DNA of 64,000 bases, taken from the NCBI RefSeq assembly GCF_013116745.1, contig NZ_JABFOE010000009.1, positions 62,001 to 126,000 on the forward strand. The letters run 5' to 3'. A program made the position numbers and the translations under genes. The number at the start of each line of letters is the position of its first letter. Position 1 is the stretch's first letter. This document shows, piece after piece, positions 9,540-17,982 of this stretch. The notes beneath the pieces are model-generated. The model worked only from the letters and a program-made list of their open reading frames with translations. It ran no database searches and was not told the DNA's origin. This stretch comes from Arthrobacter sp. 260. GTDB taxonomy: Bacteria > Actinomycetota > Actinomycetes > Actinomycetales > Micrococcaceae.

Positions 9540-11633
9540 ATGACCTCCACCACAGACCAGCAATCCGGTCCGACCTCCGACGACGAGTTCATCTGGCTCG
9601 AAGACATCTACGGTGATTCACCCCTTGACTGGGTGCGGGCCGAGAACGCTGTCACCGAGCAGCAACTGGTCACCGACGATTTCCAGGATATGGAGCGCAA
9701 AATCCTGGAAGTCCTCGACTCAACGGAGCGCATCCCGCTGGTCTCCAAACGGGGCGGTCACTACTACAACTTCTGGCGGGACCAGGAACATCCCAAGGGA
9801 CTGTGGCGCCGCACCACGTGGGACAGTTACACGGCCGCGCAGACCGAATGGGAGGTGCTTCTGGACCTTGACGCGCTCAGCGCCGACGAGGGCACCGAAT
9901 GGGTCTGGGGAGGGGCAACGTTCCTTCGCCCGGCGGACGGAGCGCCCTACCAGCGCTGCCTGGTAGCCCTCTCCCCCGATGGTGGCGACGCGCGCCGCTA
10001 CCGCGAGTTCGACGTCGTCTCCCGGACCTTCGTGGCGGACGGTTTCGACATCCCGGCTGCGAAGAGCCGGATCAGCTGGGCCGGACCCGATGCGCTTCAC
10101 GTCGCCACCGACTTCGGCCCCGGGTCCATCACCACCAGCTCCTACCCACGGACCGTGCGCACCGTGCGCCGGGGTGAGCCGCTGACCGCCGCCGAGCTGG
10201 ACTTCGAGATCCCTGAAACCCACATGATGGCCCTCGTGGTGCGGGACCAGACCCCCGGTTATGAGCGGGACATCGCCGTGGACACCATCGACTTCTACAC
10301 CAGCCGGACGCACCTGCGCGGCGCCGACGGGTGGGTGCAGCTGGATGTGCCCGACGACGTGAACGTCTCGTTCCACCGGCAGTGGCTGGTCCTTCGGCCC
10401 CGGACGGACTGGAACGTGAACGGCACGGTGTTTGCCGCAGGGTCCCTCCTCGGCGTGGAGCTGGACGCGTTCCTGGCCGGTGAGCGCTCACTGATCACCC
10501 TGTTCCAGCCCGATGCCACCACCTCCCTGCAGTCCTGGAGCTGGACGCGGGACTACCTCCTGATCAACCTTCTCAACGATGTGTCCTCGGAAATCCGGGT
10601 CCTGAAGCCGGCAGACAACTGGCGGTCCGAGATCCTTGATGCCTGCCCGCCGCTGCATTCGGTCGACGCCTACGCCGTCGATGACGAGGACGACGACGCG
10701 GGAAACGACTACTGGCTCGTGATCAGCGGCTTCCTGACTCCGTCGACCCTGCTGCGCGGCACCATCGGCGGAAAGCATGCCCCTGTGAAATCCACGCCGT
10801 CGTTCTTCGATGACGACCGGTTCACCGTTGAGCAGCACTTTGCGGTGTCCAAGGACGGCACCCGCGTACCGTATTTCCAGGTGGGGGCGAAGGACCTGGT
10901 GCTCGACGGCGAGAATCCCACCCTTTTGTCCGGTTACGGCGGATTTGAGAACGCAATGGTCCCCGCCTATTCCGGGGTCATCGGCAGGGGCTGGCTGGAG
11001 CGCACCACCGACGGCGGCCGGCATGGTGTGTACGTACTGGCCAATATCCGCGGCGGCGGTGAGTACGGCCCGGCCTGGCACCAGGCCGCGCTGCACGCCA
11101 ACCGCCACCGCGCCTACGAAGACTTTGCTGCCATCGCCATGGACCTGGTGTCCCGTGGGGTCACGCGCCCCGAGCTGCTCGGGTGCACCGGTCGCAGTAA
11201 CGGTGGACTGCTCGTGGGCAACATGCTTACCCACTACCCGCACCTGTTCGGCGCGATCTCCTGCGGGGTGCCGCTGCTGGACATGCGCCGCTACACGAAA
11301 CTCTCCGCCGGCTACTCCTGGATTGCCGAGTACGGTGATCCCGACAAGCCTGAGGAATGGGAATACGTCAAGACCTTCTCCCCTTACCACCAGCTGCGCC
11401 CAGGGGTCACCTACCCGCGCACGCTGATCTGGACCGCTACCAGCGACGACCGGGTGGGGCCCGTGCAGGCGCGGAAGATGGCCGCACGGATGAAGGCAAT
11501 GGAGATTGGCAATGTGTGGTTCCACGAGGCCCTGGAGGGCGGTCACGCGGGCGCGTCTGACAACCGGCAGGCGGCCCGCATGCACGTCATGTCGCAGGAG
11601 TTTCTGTGGAAGGCGCTGACCGGCGGACTGTAG
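9540..11633 (+). CDS. Prolyl oligopeptidase family serine peptidase (S9A)
   Basis: A cytoplasmic peptidase of 697 residues that should cleave short peptides, typically after proline. It has an N-terminal beta-propeller (begins DEFIWLEDIYG, a usual S9A start) and a C-terminal alpha/beta hydrolase domain. The nucleophile is Ser553 in GRSNGG, the acid is Asp636 or Asp637 (TSDDRVGP) and the base is His669 (GGHAG). The oxyanion-region motif NIRGGGEYGP is present near residue 502. Length is normal for the family and there is no signal peptide. The start is supported by the -10 box directly upstream. It is followed by tRNA-Ser(GCU) and probably ends its own transcript. Confidence 0.92.
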   Translation: MTSTTDQQSGPTSDDEFIWLEDIYGDSPLDWVRAENAVTEQQLVTDDFQDMERKILEVLDSTERIPLVSKRGGHYYNFWRDQEHPKGLWRRTTWDSYTAAQTEWEVLLDLDALSADEGTEWVWGGATFLRPADGAPYQRCLVALSPDGGDARRYREFDVVSRTFVADGFDIPAAKSRISWAGPDALHVATDFGPGSITTSSYPRTVRTVRRGEPLTAAELDFEIPETHMMALVVRDQTPGYERDIAVDTIDFYTSRTHLRGADGWVQLDVPDDVNVSFHRQWLVLRPRTDWNVNGTVFAAGSLLGVELDAFLAGERSLITLFQPDATTSLQSWSWTRDYLLINLLNDVSSEIRVLKPADNWRSEILDACPPLHSVDAYAVDDEDDDAGNDYWLVISGFLTPSTLLRGTIGGKHAPVKSTPSFFDDDRFTVEQHFAVSKDGTRVPYFQVGAKDLVLDGENPTLLSGYGGFENAMVPAYSGVIGRGWLERTTDGGRHGVYVLANIRGGGEYGPAWHQAALHANRHRAYEDFAAIAMDLVSRGVTRPELLGCTGRSNGGLLVGNMLTHYPHLFGAISCGVPLLDMRRYTKLSAGYSWIAEYGDPDKPEEWEYVKTFSPYHQLRPGVTYPRTLIWTATSDDRVGPVQARKMAARMKAMEIGNVWFHEALEGGHAGASDNRQAARMHVMSQEFLWKALTGGL

Positions 11634-11697
11634 CCGTGGGTGGTTTTGCTCTTGCCCGGTTCTTACAGGTAGCCTTGGGTGGCTAGTAATAGCCGCT

Positions 11698-11785
11698 GGA
11701 GACGTGCCAGAGCGGCCGAATGGGCTTCACTGCTAATGAAGTGTGGGCCTAAAGCCTACCGGGGGTTCAAATCCCCCCGTCTCCG
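11698..11785 (+). tRNA. tRNA-Ser(GCU)
   Basis: An 88-base class II tRNA. The acceptor stem GGAGACG/CGTCTCC is perfect, the discriminator is G, and the anticodon stem CTTCA/TGAAG closes loop CTGCTAA with anticodon GCT at 11732-11734. It has a long variable arm, and CCA is not encoded. Confidence 0.96.
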
Positions 11786-11787
11786 CG

Positions 11788-11839
11788 CAGAACGACGAAA
11801 GCACCCCCAACCTCGGTTGGGGGTGCTTTCGTCGTTCTG
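11788..11839. terminator. Perfect 24-bp hairpin shared by tRNA-Ser(GCU) and recQ
   Basis: Bases 11788-11811 and 11816-11839 are exact reverse complements with a 4-base loop (CTCG). The hairpin lies two bases after the tRNA and seven bases from the recQ stop on the other strand, so it can serve both convergent transcripts. Confidence 0.75.
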
Positions 11840-11846
11840 GGGCGGC

Positions 11847-13961
11847 TCAGGCCTTTAGCGCCAGGACAAACGGCAGAACTTCGTGCGCACCGGCGTCCCG
11901 CAGCGCCTTCCCGGCGACGGTAATGGTCCAGCGGCTGTCGGCGAGGTCGTCCACCAGCAGCACCGGCCCCGGGTTGGCCGCGAACCATTCCTGACCCTCC
12001 TCCGGGACGGCGAACCGGTCCCAGACCGCTGCCAGCCGGAACGCGCTGTTGCCACCGGGAGCCCCGGTGGGCCAGCCGTGCGGTGTTTGGAGAGCGCCCA
12101 GGTACGGGATGCGGCCCACTCCGGCCAGTCCTTCCGCCAGGGATCGCACCAGCAGCGGGCGCCGTCGCGACGGCACACTGACCACGGCGACCGGACGGGT
12201 GGCCCATCCCCACTGGGCCAGCACCGAGACGCAGGCCTCAACAGCCAGCGGGCCGAGCGGCTGGTCGGGGGTGGATTCAGCCAGCATCTCACGGAGGCGG
12301 CTCCCCCACCCGAGGTCGGTGAACCGTGCCAGTGCCCTTCCCGACCCGTTGGCCTGGGTTGCGGGGATGCGGCCCTTGACCGGCACACCCAGCTTGTCCA
12401 TGCCGCTGGGCCACTGTCCCCGCGGATCCACCTCCACACCGACCTTGCTGAGCGCCTTCTGGGCGCTGTCGGACGCGTCATGCGCCACTTCATCCGAGTA
12501 CCAGGGGCCAGCGCAGTTGTCGCACCGCCCGCAGGGCGCCGCCGTCGGGTCATCGAGGGCGGCGGCCAGGAACTCCATCCGGCAGCCCGTCGCGTTCTCA
12601 TAGTCCAGCATTGACTTCTGTTCGGCGACCCGCGCCTGGGCGATCCGCCCATACCGTTCGCTGTCATACAGCCACGGCGTGCCGGTGCTCTCCCAGCCGC
12701 CCTGTACCTTCCGGACGGCGCCGTCCACGTCCAGCACCTTAAGCAGCAGTTCCAGTGGGGTGCGCTTGAGGTTGACCTGGGCTTCGAGGGCTGGCGTGGA
12801 CAGAACCGTTCCGGAGCCGAGCGCGTCGAGCACCCGGGTCGCCTTTTCTTCGGACGGCATCGAGGAGGTGGCAAAGTACTCCCAGATCTCCCGGTCCTCA
12901 GTACCCGGCAGGAGCAGGACGTCAGCGTTGGGGGTGCCACGCCCGGCGCGCCCCACCTGTTGGTAGTAGGCGACCGGGGAGGAGGGCGCTCCAAGGTGGA
13001 TCACAAACCCCAGATCCGGTTTGTCGAACCCCATGCCCAGTGCGCTGGTGGCCACCAACGCCTTGACCTCGTTGTTCTTCAGGGCAGCCTCAGCAGCTTC
13101 GCGATCCGCCGGGTCGGTGCGGCCGGTATAGGCGAGCACCTGATGGCCGTTTGCCCGCAGGAGGTGGGCTGTATCTTCGGCCGCCGCTACTGTCAGCGCG
13201 TAAATGATCCCGCTTCCGGGCAGCTCCTCGATGTGGGTCAACAGCCAGGCCAGCCGGGACCGGGGACTGGGCAACCGCAGCACGCCGAGCCGCAGGGAGT
13301 CCCGAGCCAGCGTGCCGCGCAGCGTGAACACCTCGGTGCCGTCGGTGCCCAACTGCTCCTCGACGTCGCTGACCACGCGCGAGTTGGCGGTTGCCGTGGT
13401 CGCCAGCACCGGCACCCCTGCCGGTAGCTGGGTGATCAGGTCGCGGAGCCGGCGGTAGTCCGGGCGGAAGTCGTGTCCCCAGTCGGAGATGCAGTGCGCC
13501 TCATCGATGACCAGCAGGCCGGTGCGCCGGATCAACTCGGGAAGGTGGCGTTCGCGGAACGCCGGGTTGTTCAGACGCTCCGGCGAGACGAGCAGCACAT
13601 CGACAGTGTTGGCGTCGAGCTTGGCGGTGATCTCCTGCCAGTCCGTCTGGTTGGCCGAATTGATCGCTTCAGCCCGGACACCGGCGCGTGCCGCTGCCGC
13701 GACCTGGTCGCGCATCAGCGCCAGCAGGGGCGACACGATGAGGGTGGGTCCTGCGCCGCGCGAGCGCAGCAGCAGACTGGCGACGAAGTACACCGCTGAC
13801 TTGCCCCAGCCGGTGCGCTGCACCACCAGTGCCCGTCGCCCACCGTTCACCAGGGCCTCGATCGCCTCGAACTGGCCATCATGAAACTCGGCGTCGTCGC
13901 GCCCTACAAGGGTCCGCAGAATTTCGGCTGCCTGGTCATGGAGTGTGGTGGTGTCAACCAT
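11847..13961 (-). CDS. recQ: RecQ-family DNA helicase with C-terminal phosphoribosyltransferase-like domain
   Basis: An ATP-dependent 3'-5' DNA helicase of 704 residues. Motif I is GWGKS (51-55), motif II is DEAH (in LLVIDEAHCISDWGHDFRP), motif III is TTATAN, and motif VI is YYQQVGRAGRG. A RecQ zinc-binding region follows, with the last two cysteines in CGRCDNC and an earlier Cys in TGCRMEF. There is no clear HRDC domain. Instead the last 200 or so residues end in VLLVDDLADSRWT, which matches the PRPP-binding loop of type I phosphoribosyltransferases. The start is ATG 13961, from the position of the helicase domain; the 27 codons upstream look non-native. The effect of the PRTase-like domain on the helicase is unknown. 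Confidence 0.9.
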   Translation of the reverse strand: MVDTTTLHDQAAEILRTLVGRDDAEFHDGQFEAIEALVNGGRRALVVQRTGWGKSAVYFVASLLLRSRGAGPTLIVSPLLALMRDQVAAAARAGVRAEAINSANQTDWQEITAKLDANTVDVLLVSPERLNNPAFRERHLPELIRRTGLLVIDEAHCISDWGHDFRPDYRRLRDLITQLPAGVPVLATTATANSRVVSDVEEQLGTDGTEVFTLRGTLARDSLRLGVLRLPSPRSRLAWLLTHIEELPGSGIIYALTVAAAEDTAHLLRANGHQVLAYTGRTDPADREAAEAALKNNEVKALVATSALGMGFDKPDLGFVIHLGAPSSPVAYYQQVGRAGRGTPNADVLLLPGTEDREIWEYFATSSMPSEEKATRVLDALGSGTVLSTPALEAQVNLKRTPLELLLKVLDVDGAVRKVQGGWESTGTPWLYDSERYGRIAQARVAEQKSMLDYENATGCRMEFLAAALDDPTAAPCGRCDNCAGPWYSDEVAHDASDSAQKALSKVGVEVDPRGQWPSGMDKLGVPVKGRIPATQANGSGRALARFTDLGWGSRLREMLAESTPDQPLGPLAVEACVSVLAQWGWATRPVAVVSVPSRRRPLLVRSLAEGLAGVGRIPYLGALQTPHGWPTGAPGGNSAFRLAAVWDRFAVPEEGQEWFAANPGPVLLVDDLADSRWTITVAGKALRDAGAHEVLPFVLALKA

Positions 13962-14069
13962 GAGCCCTAGTATTGCAGCCCCCGCTGACAGCCTGGGCGG
14001 GCGGGTCGAGAATGTGGATACCGCACGCGCCTTCGCCTGCACACGCCTTGTCTGGCAGGGGGCAACGGT

Positions 14070-14081
14070 TAGACTCTCCGA
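14070..14081 (+). promoter_or_regulatory. Leaderless promoter -10 box for the phosphohexomutase gene
   Basis: TAGACT at 14070-14075, six bases, then GTG 14082. Confidence 0.55.
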
Positions 14082-15488
14082 GTGAACAAATCCTTCGATC
14101 TTTCAGCATCCTTCAAGGCCTACGACGTCCGCGGTATCGTCGGCGAGAGCATCACCGCCGAGATTGTCGAGGCCGTAGGCGCCGCCTTCGTGGACGTGCT
14201 CGGCCTCGGCGGGCAGATCGTTCTGGTGGGCGGCGACATGCGTCCGTCGTCGCCCGAGTTCAGCCAGGCGTTCGCGCGCGGCGCCACGGGCCGGGGCGCC
14301 GATGTCGTACTGCTGGACCTGATCTCGACCGATGAGCTGTACTACGCCAGCGGAGCCCTCAACGCAGCGGGCGTCACCTTTACCGCGAGCCATAATCCTG
14401 CCGAATACAACGGCATGAAGATGTGTCGCGCCGGAGCCGTTCCGGTGTCCTCGGAGACCGGCCTGGTCGAGATCCAGGCCCTCGCCGAGCAGTACCTGAA
14501 CAGTGGGTCCATCCCCGTCGCGGAACGGACCGGCACCATCGGCGTCCGCGACGCGCTTGGCGGGTACGCAGAATACCTCCGCTCCCTGGTGGACCTGTCC
14601 GGATCACGCCCCCTGAAAGTGGTCGTGGATGCAGGCAACGGGATGGGAGGGCTCACCACGCCCGCCGTCCTGGGCGACACGCTGCTCCCCAAACTTCCCC
14701 TTGAGATCATCCCCCTGTACTTCGAGCTCGACGGATCGTTCCCGAACCACCCGGCCAATCCGCTGGAACCGGAGAACCTCAGGGACCTGCAGGCGGCAGT
14801 GGTCAGCAACCAGGCGGACATCGGAATCGCCTTCGACGGCGACGCCGACCGATGCTTCGTCATCGACGAGCAGGGCAACCCGGTCTCGCCCAGCGCCGTG
14901 ACCGCAATGGTGGCCCGCCGGGAAATAGTCCGGGCGCAGGCTGCCGGGGAAGATACTCCCGTCATCATCCACAACCTCATCACCTCCCGCGCGGTGCCCG
15001 AGCTGGTGGAACGCCTGGGCGGGCGTCCGGTCCGTACCCGGGTGGGACACTCCTTCATCAAGGCCGTGATGGCCAAGGAGGGTGCCGTGTTCGGCGGTGA
15101 GCACTCAGCTCACTACTACTTCAGGGACTTCTGGAACGCCGACACTGGAATGCTGGCGGCCATGCACGTGTTGGCCGCACTGGGCGAGCAGCCGGGGCCG
15201 CTGTCCGACCTGGGCCGCGAGTATGAGCCGTACTTCTCCTCGGGTGAGATCAATTCACGGCTGGACGACGTCCCCGCCGCTGTTGCCCGGGTGCGCGAGG
15301 AATTCGAGAGCGACGGCGTCACTGTGGACGAGCTCGACGGGTTGACGTTCACAGCAGATGACGGTTCCTGGTGGTTCAACCTCCGTGCCTCCAACACCGA
15401 GCCCTACCTCCGCCTGAACGCTGAAGCGGTCGACCCCCAGGTCCTGGAAACATTGACCGAGCAGGTGCTGGCGCAGGTTCGCCAGTAG
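14082..15488 (+). CDS. manB: Phosphomannomutase/phosphoglucomutase
   Basis: A cytoplasmic enzyme that interconverts hexose 1- and 6-phosphates and supplies GDP-mannose for glycans and mannosylated lipids. The 468-residue protein has all four alpha-D-phosphohexomutase domains: YDVRG near the N-terminus, phosphoserine loop TASHNPAEYNGMK with catalytic Ser103, metal loop FDGDADR near 250, sugar loop GGEHSAHYYF near 340, and a phosphate-binding C-terminus (RASNTEPYLRLN). GTG 14082 is chosen because of the -10 box and because the domain starts within 15 residues. Mannose or glucose specificity is not settled by sequence. It lies divergent from recQ, across a 120-base gap. Confidence 0.93.
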   Translation: MNKSFDLSASFKAYDVRGIVGESITAEIVEAVGAAFVDVLGLGGQIVLVGGDMRPSSPEFSQAFARGATGRGADVVLLDLISTDELYYASGALNAAGVTFTASHNPAEYNGMKMCRAGAVPVSSETGLVEIQALAEQYLNSGSIPVAERTGTIGVRDALGGYAEYLRSLVDLSGSRPLKVVVDAGNGMGGLTTPAVLGDTLLPKLPLEIIPLYFELDGSFPNHPANPLEPENLRDLQAAVVSNQADIGIAFDGDADRCFVIDEQGNPVSPSAVTAMVARREIVRAQAAGEDTPVIIHNLITSRAVPELVERLGGRPVRTRVGHSFIKAVMAKEGAVFGGEHSAHYYFRDFWNADTGMLAAMHVLAALGEQPGPLSDLGREYEPYFSSGEINSRLDDVPAAVARVREEFESDGVTVDELDGLTFTADDGSWWFNLRASNTEPYLRLNAEAVDPQVLETLTEQVLAQVRQ

Positions 15489-15541
15489 GGGACGCCGCCC
15501 CGGACCCCGCAACCCGTGATCGACGAAGACCTGTAAGACGG

Positions 15542-15579
15542 TGAGGGCACCCTGTGGATTTCTCCACCGGGTGCCCTCA
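15542..15579. terminator. Bidirectional terminator between manB and pckG
   Basis: TGAGGGCACCC and GGGTGCCCTCA pair perfectly, and the inner GTGGA/TCCAC extends the stem. The hairpin sits between convergent stops. Confidence 0.75.
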
Positions 15580-15617
15580 GTTATTCAGTCAGTTACTCAG
15601 TCACTGGATGTTGCCGA

Positions 15618-17483
15618 TCAGACGGCGAACCGCTCCTTGAGCCCGGTCAACTGATCCTGGAGCTCGGCGGGGAGCGACTCACCGAACCGTGAGTACCACT
15701 CCTCGATACCGGCCAGTTCAGCCGCCCACTCCTCGGGGTCAACCCGCACCGCTGCGTCGACCTCCTCCGGCGTCATGTCCAGGCCAGTGAGGTCCAGCGA
15801 ATCTCCTGTCGGCACGAAACCGATGGGGGTTTCGACGGCGTCGGCGGTCCCTTCCAGCCGTTCGATGACCCACTTCATCACCCGCGAGTTCTCACCAAAG
15901 CCCGGCCAGGCGAATCCTCCGTCAGCGGTCCGTCGGAACCAGTTCACCAGGAAGATCTTGGGCAACCGTTCCTGATCGGCCTTAGCGCTCAGGGTGATCC
16001 AATGGCGCAGGTAGTCGCCAGCGTCGTATCCCATGAACGGGAGCATTGCCATCGGGTCGCGCCGTACCCGACCGACCTCCCCGGCCGCCGCCGCCGTCGT
16101 CTCGGAGGACAGGGTGGAGCCCATGAAGATGCCGTTGGTCCAGTCGCGTGACTGGGTGACCAGGGGAACGGTGGTCTTCCGGCGCCCGCCGAAGAGGATA
16201 GCCGAGATTTCCACGCCGTCCGGGTGGTTGAACTCGTCGGCCAGCATGTCGATCTGGTCGATCGGGGTGCAGAACCGGGCGTTCGGGTGGGCAGCTGTCT
16301 TCTCTGAGGCGGGCGTCCATTCGTTCCCCTGCCAGTCGGTCAGGTGCTCCGGCACTTCGGCCGTCATCCCTTCCCACCACACGCCGCCGTCGTCGGTCAG
16401 GGCGACATTGGTGAAGATCGAGTTGCCCTTCGCGATGGCGCGCATCGCGTTCGGGTTGGTGAGCCAACCGGTGCCGGGTGCGACGCCGAACAGGCCAGCT
16501 TCGGGATTGATGGCCCGCAGTTCTCCTTCGTCGCCGAACCGCATCCAGGTGATGTCATCGCCCAGCGTCTCGACCTTCCAGCCCTCGATGGTGGGGTCCA
16601 GGAGAGCCAGGTTGGTCTTGCCGCAGGCGGAGGGGAAGGCCGCCGACACGTAGTAGGTCTTATTCTCGGGAGAGGTGAGCTTGAGGATGAGCATGTGCTC
16701 CGCCAGCCATCCCTCGTCCCGTGCCATCACCGAGGCAATCCGCAGGGCGTAGCACTTCTTGCCCAGCAGCGCGTTGCCGCCGTACCCGGAGCCGAAGGAC
16801 CAGATGGAGCGTTCCTCCGGGAAGTGGACAATCCACTTCTCGGCGTTGCACGGCCAGGGTACGTCAGTCTCTCCCTCGGCGAGGGGTGCGCCGAGGGAGT
16901 GGAGGGCGGGGACGTACTCGGCGTTGAGCTCGGTCATCCGTTCCAGCACCCCGGTGCCAATATTGGCCATGATGCGCATGGAGCTGACCACGTAGGCGCT
17001 GTCAGTGATTTCGACGCCGAACTTGGGGTTCGCGGCGTCCAGGTGTCCCATCACAAACGGGATCACGTACATGGTGCGTCCGCGCATGGCGCCGGTGAAG
17101 AGACCCCGCAGCTTCTCCTTCATCTGGTCCGGGTCCATCCAATTGTTGGTGAACCCGGCGTCGCGCTCGTTCTGGGAGCAGATGTAGGTCTGCTCCTCTA
17201 CCCGTGCCACGTCCGCTGGATCAGAGAACGCCGCAAAGGAATTGGGGAACGTTTCGGGGTTGAGACGCCGAAGGGTTCCAGCGTCCACCAGTTCGTCGGT
17301 GAGCGCCTTGTTCTCCTCCTCGGAGCCGTTGACCCAATACACCCGCTCAGGCTGAACCATTTCGGCAACTTCCTGAACCCACGCGAGCAAGCCAGCGTGA
17401 GTGGTCGGCGCAGGGGTCTGCGTGCCCTGATCGGTTGCGTTCAGGTTATTGTCATCAACCAGCTGGCGTACGGGATCGCCCAT
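15618..17483 (-). CDS. pckG: Phosphoenolpyruvate carboxykinase (GTP)
   Basis: Converts oxaloacetate and GTP to PEP, GDP and CO2, the first committed step of gluconeogenesis. The 621-residue length is normal for the GTP-dependent family. The kinase P-loop with the reactive cysteine is [12 protein letters not shown] (near 287-298). Other family segments are [10 protein letters not shown]-like YWVNGSEEE near residue 48, [15 protein letters not shown] near 235, and the guanine-binding region NWFRR near the C-terminus. The ATG at 17483 has AGGGA seven bases upstream; an ATG at 17488 is out of frame. The long upstream gap (17484-17811) carries several palindromes, including a CRP/GlxR-like site, consistent with catabolite control. 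Confidence 0.96.
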   Translation of the reverse strand: MGDPVRQLVDDNNLNATDQGTQTPAPTTHAGLLAWVQEVAEMVQPERVYWVNGSEEENKALTDELVDAGTLRRLNPETFPNSFAAFSDPADVARVEEQTYICSQNERDAGFTNNWMDPDQMKEKLRGLFTGAMRGRTMYVIPFVMGHLDAANPKFGVEITDSAYVVSSMRIMANIGTGVLERMTELNAEYVPALHSLGAPLAEGETDVPWPCNAEKWIVHFPEERSIWSFGSGYGGNALLGKKCYALRIASVMARDEGWLAEHMLILKLTSPENKTYYVSAAFPSACGKTNLALLDPTIEGWKVETLGDDITWMRFGDEGELRAINPEAGLFGVAPGTGWLTNPNAMRAIAKGNSIFTNVALTDDGGVWWEGMTAEVPEHLTDWQGNEWTPASEKTAAHPNARFCTPIDQIDMLADEFNHPDGVEISAILFGGRRKTTVPLVTQSRDWTNGIFMGSTLSSETTAAAAGEVGRVRRDPMAMLPFMGYDAGDYLRHWITLSAKADQERLPKIFLVNWFRRTADGGFAWPGFGENSRVMKWVIERLEGTADAVETPIGFVPTGDSLDLTGLDMTPEEVDAAVRVDPEEWAAELAGIEEWYSRFGESLPAELQDQLTGLKERFAV

Positions 17484-17534
17484 AACATGTCCCTTCGTTG
17501 GGTGGGTGGTGTAACGATGCTATGGTCCATGTCA

Positions 17535-17593
17535 CTAAGGGGCTTAGCACCGTCAAGTGGGCTGCGGTGGGGTCTCCTAGGATATTTCCCTAG
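17535..17593 (-). promoter_or_regulatory. Two small palindromes upstream of pckG
   Basis: CTAAG-GGG-CTTAG (17535-17547) and CTAGG-N7-CCTAG (17577-17593) lie 52-110 bases upstream of the pckG start. They look like operators for unknown regulators; no protein can be assigned. Confidence 0.3.
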
Positions 17594-17629
17594 AATCTAC
17601 GGCGGCTAGACAGTGTCAAGACTACGTAA

Positions 17630-17645
17630 TGTGATTAAGGTCACG
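17630..17645 (-). promoter_or_regulatory. CRP/GlxR-like operator upstream of pckG
   Basis: TGTGA-TTAAGG-TCACG differs from TGTGA-N6-TCACA at one position. It is flanked by CTACGT (17622-17627) and, overlapping its end, ACGTAG (17643-17648), extending the symmetry. It lies 147 bases upstream of pckG. Confidence 0.5.
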
Positions 17646-17811
17646 TAGACCGGTCTAGTCATGAATCAGCATCGAGGGCCTCCGGCCGCCCGACCGCTCC
17701 CCGCAGGCCGGGCAGATTAGGCGTAGGTCCTCAATAGCTGTAAAGTTATCTACGGCCAATAACCGCGTGGTTCGCCTGAAAATGGCAGACACAAGGTTAG
17801 CTAACGGCGAT

Positions 17812-17884
17812 GCGTGCGTAGCTCAATGGATAGAGCACCTGACTACGGATCAGGAGGTTGGGGGTTCGAGTCCCTTCGCGCGCA
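17812..17884 (+). tRNA. tRNA-Arg(ACG)
   Basis: A 73-base class I cloverleaf: acceptor GCGTGCG/CGCGCGC (one G-U pair), D-arm GCTCAATGGATAGAGC, anticodon stem CCTGA/TCAGG with loop CTACGGA (anticodon ACG, the one deaminated by TadA), T-loop TTCGAGT, discriminator A. CCA is not encoded. Confidence 0.96.
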
Positions 17885-17893
17885 CGGTTTGAT

Positions 17894-17929
17894 GAAATGC
17901 CCTCCCCACTGGTGGAGGGCATTTCTTTT
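17894..17929 (+). terminator. Rho-independent terminator of tRNA-Arg
   Basis: GAAATGCCCTCC and GGAGGGCATTTC form a stem followed by TTTT, ten bases after the tRNA. Confidence 0.85.
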
Positions 17930-17982
17930 GCCCAAATACGCCAGAGGTTGCCCCGCGGGACCGGCGGTGAAAAGCTCAAGGC

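Noticed and set aside
10488-11585. A 365-codon minus-strand open frame over the S9 peptidase gene
   Set aside because: Antisense to a conserved enzyme with its catalytic triad; no domain seen.
16344-17609. A 421-codon plus-strand open frame over pckG
   Set aside because: Opposite an unmistakable PEP carboxykinase gene; composition is that of an antisense shadow.
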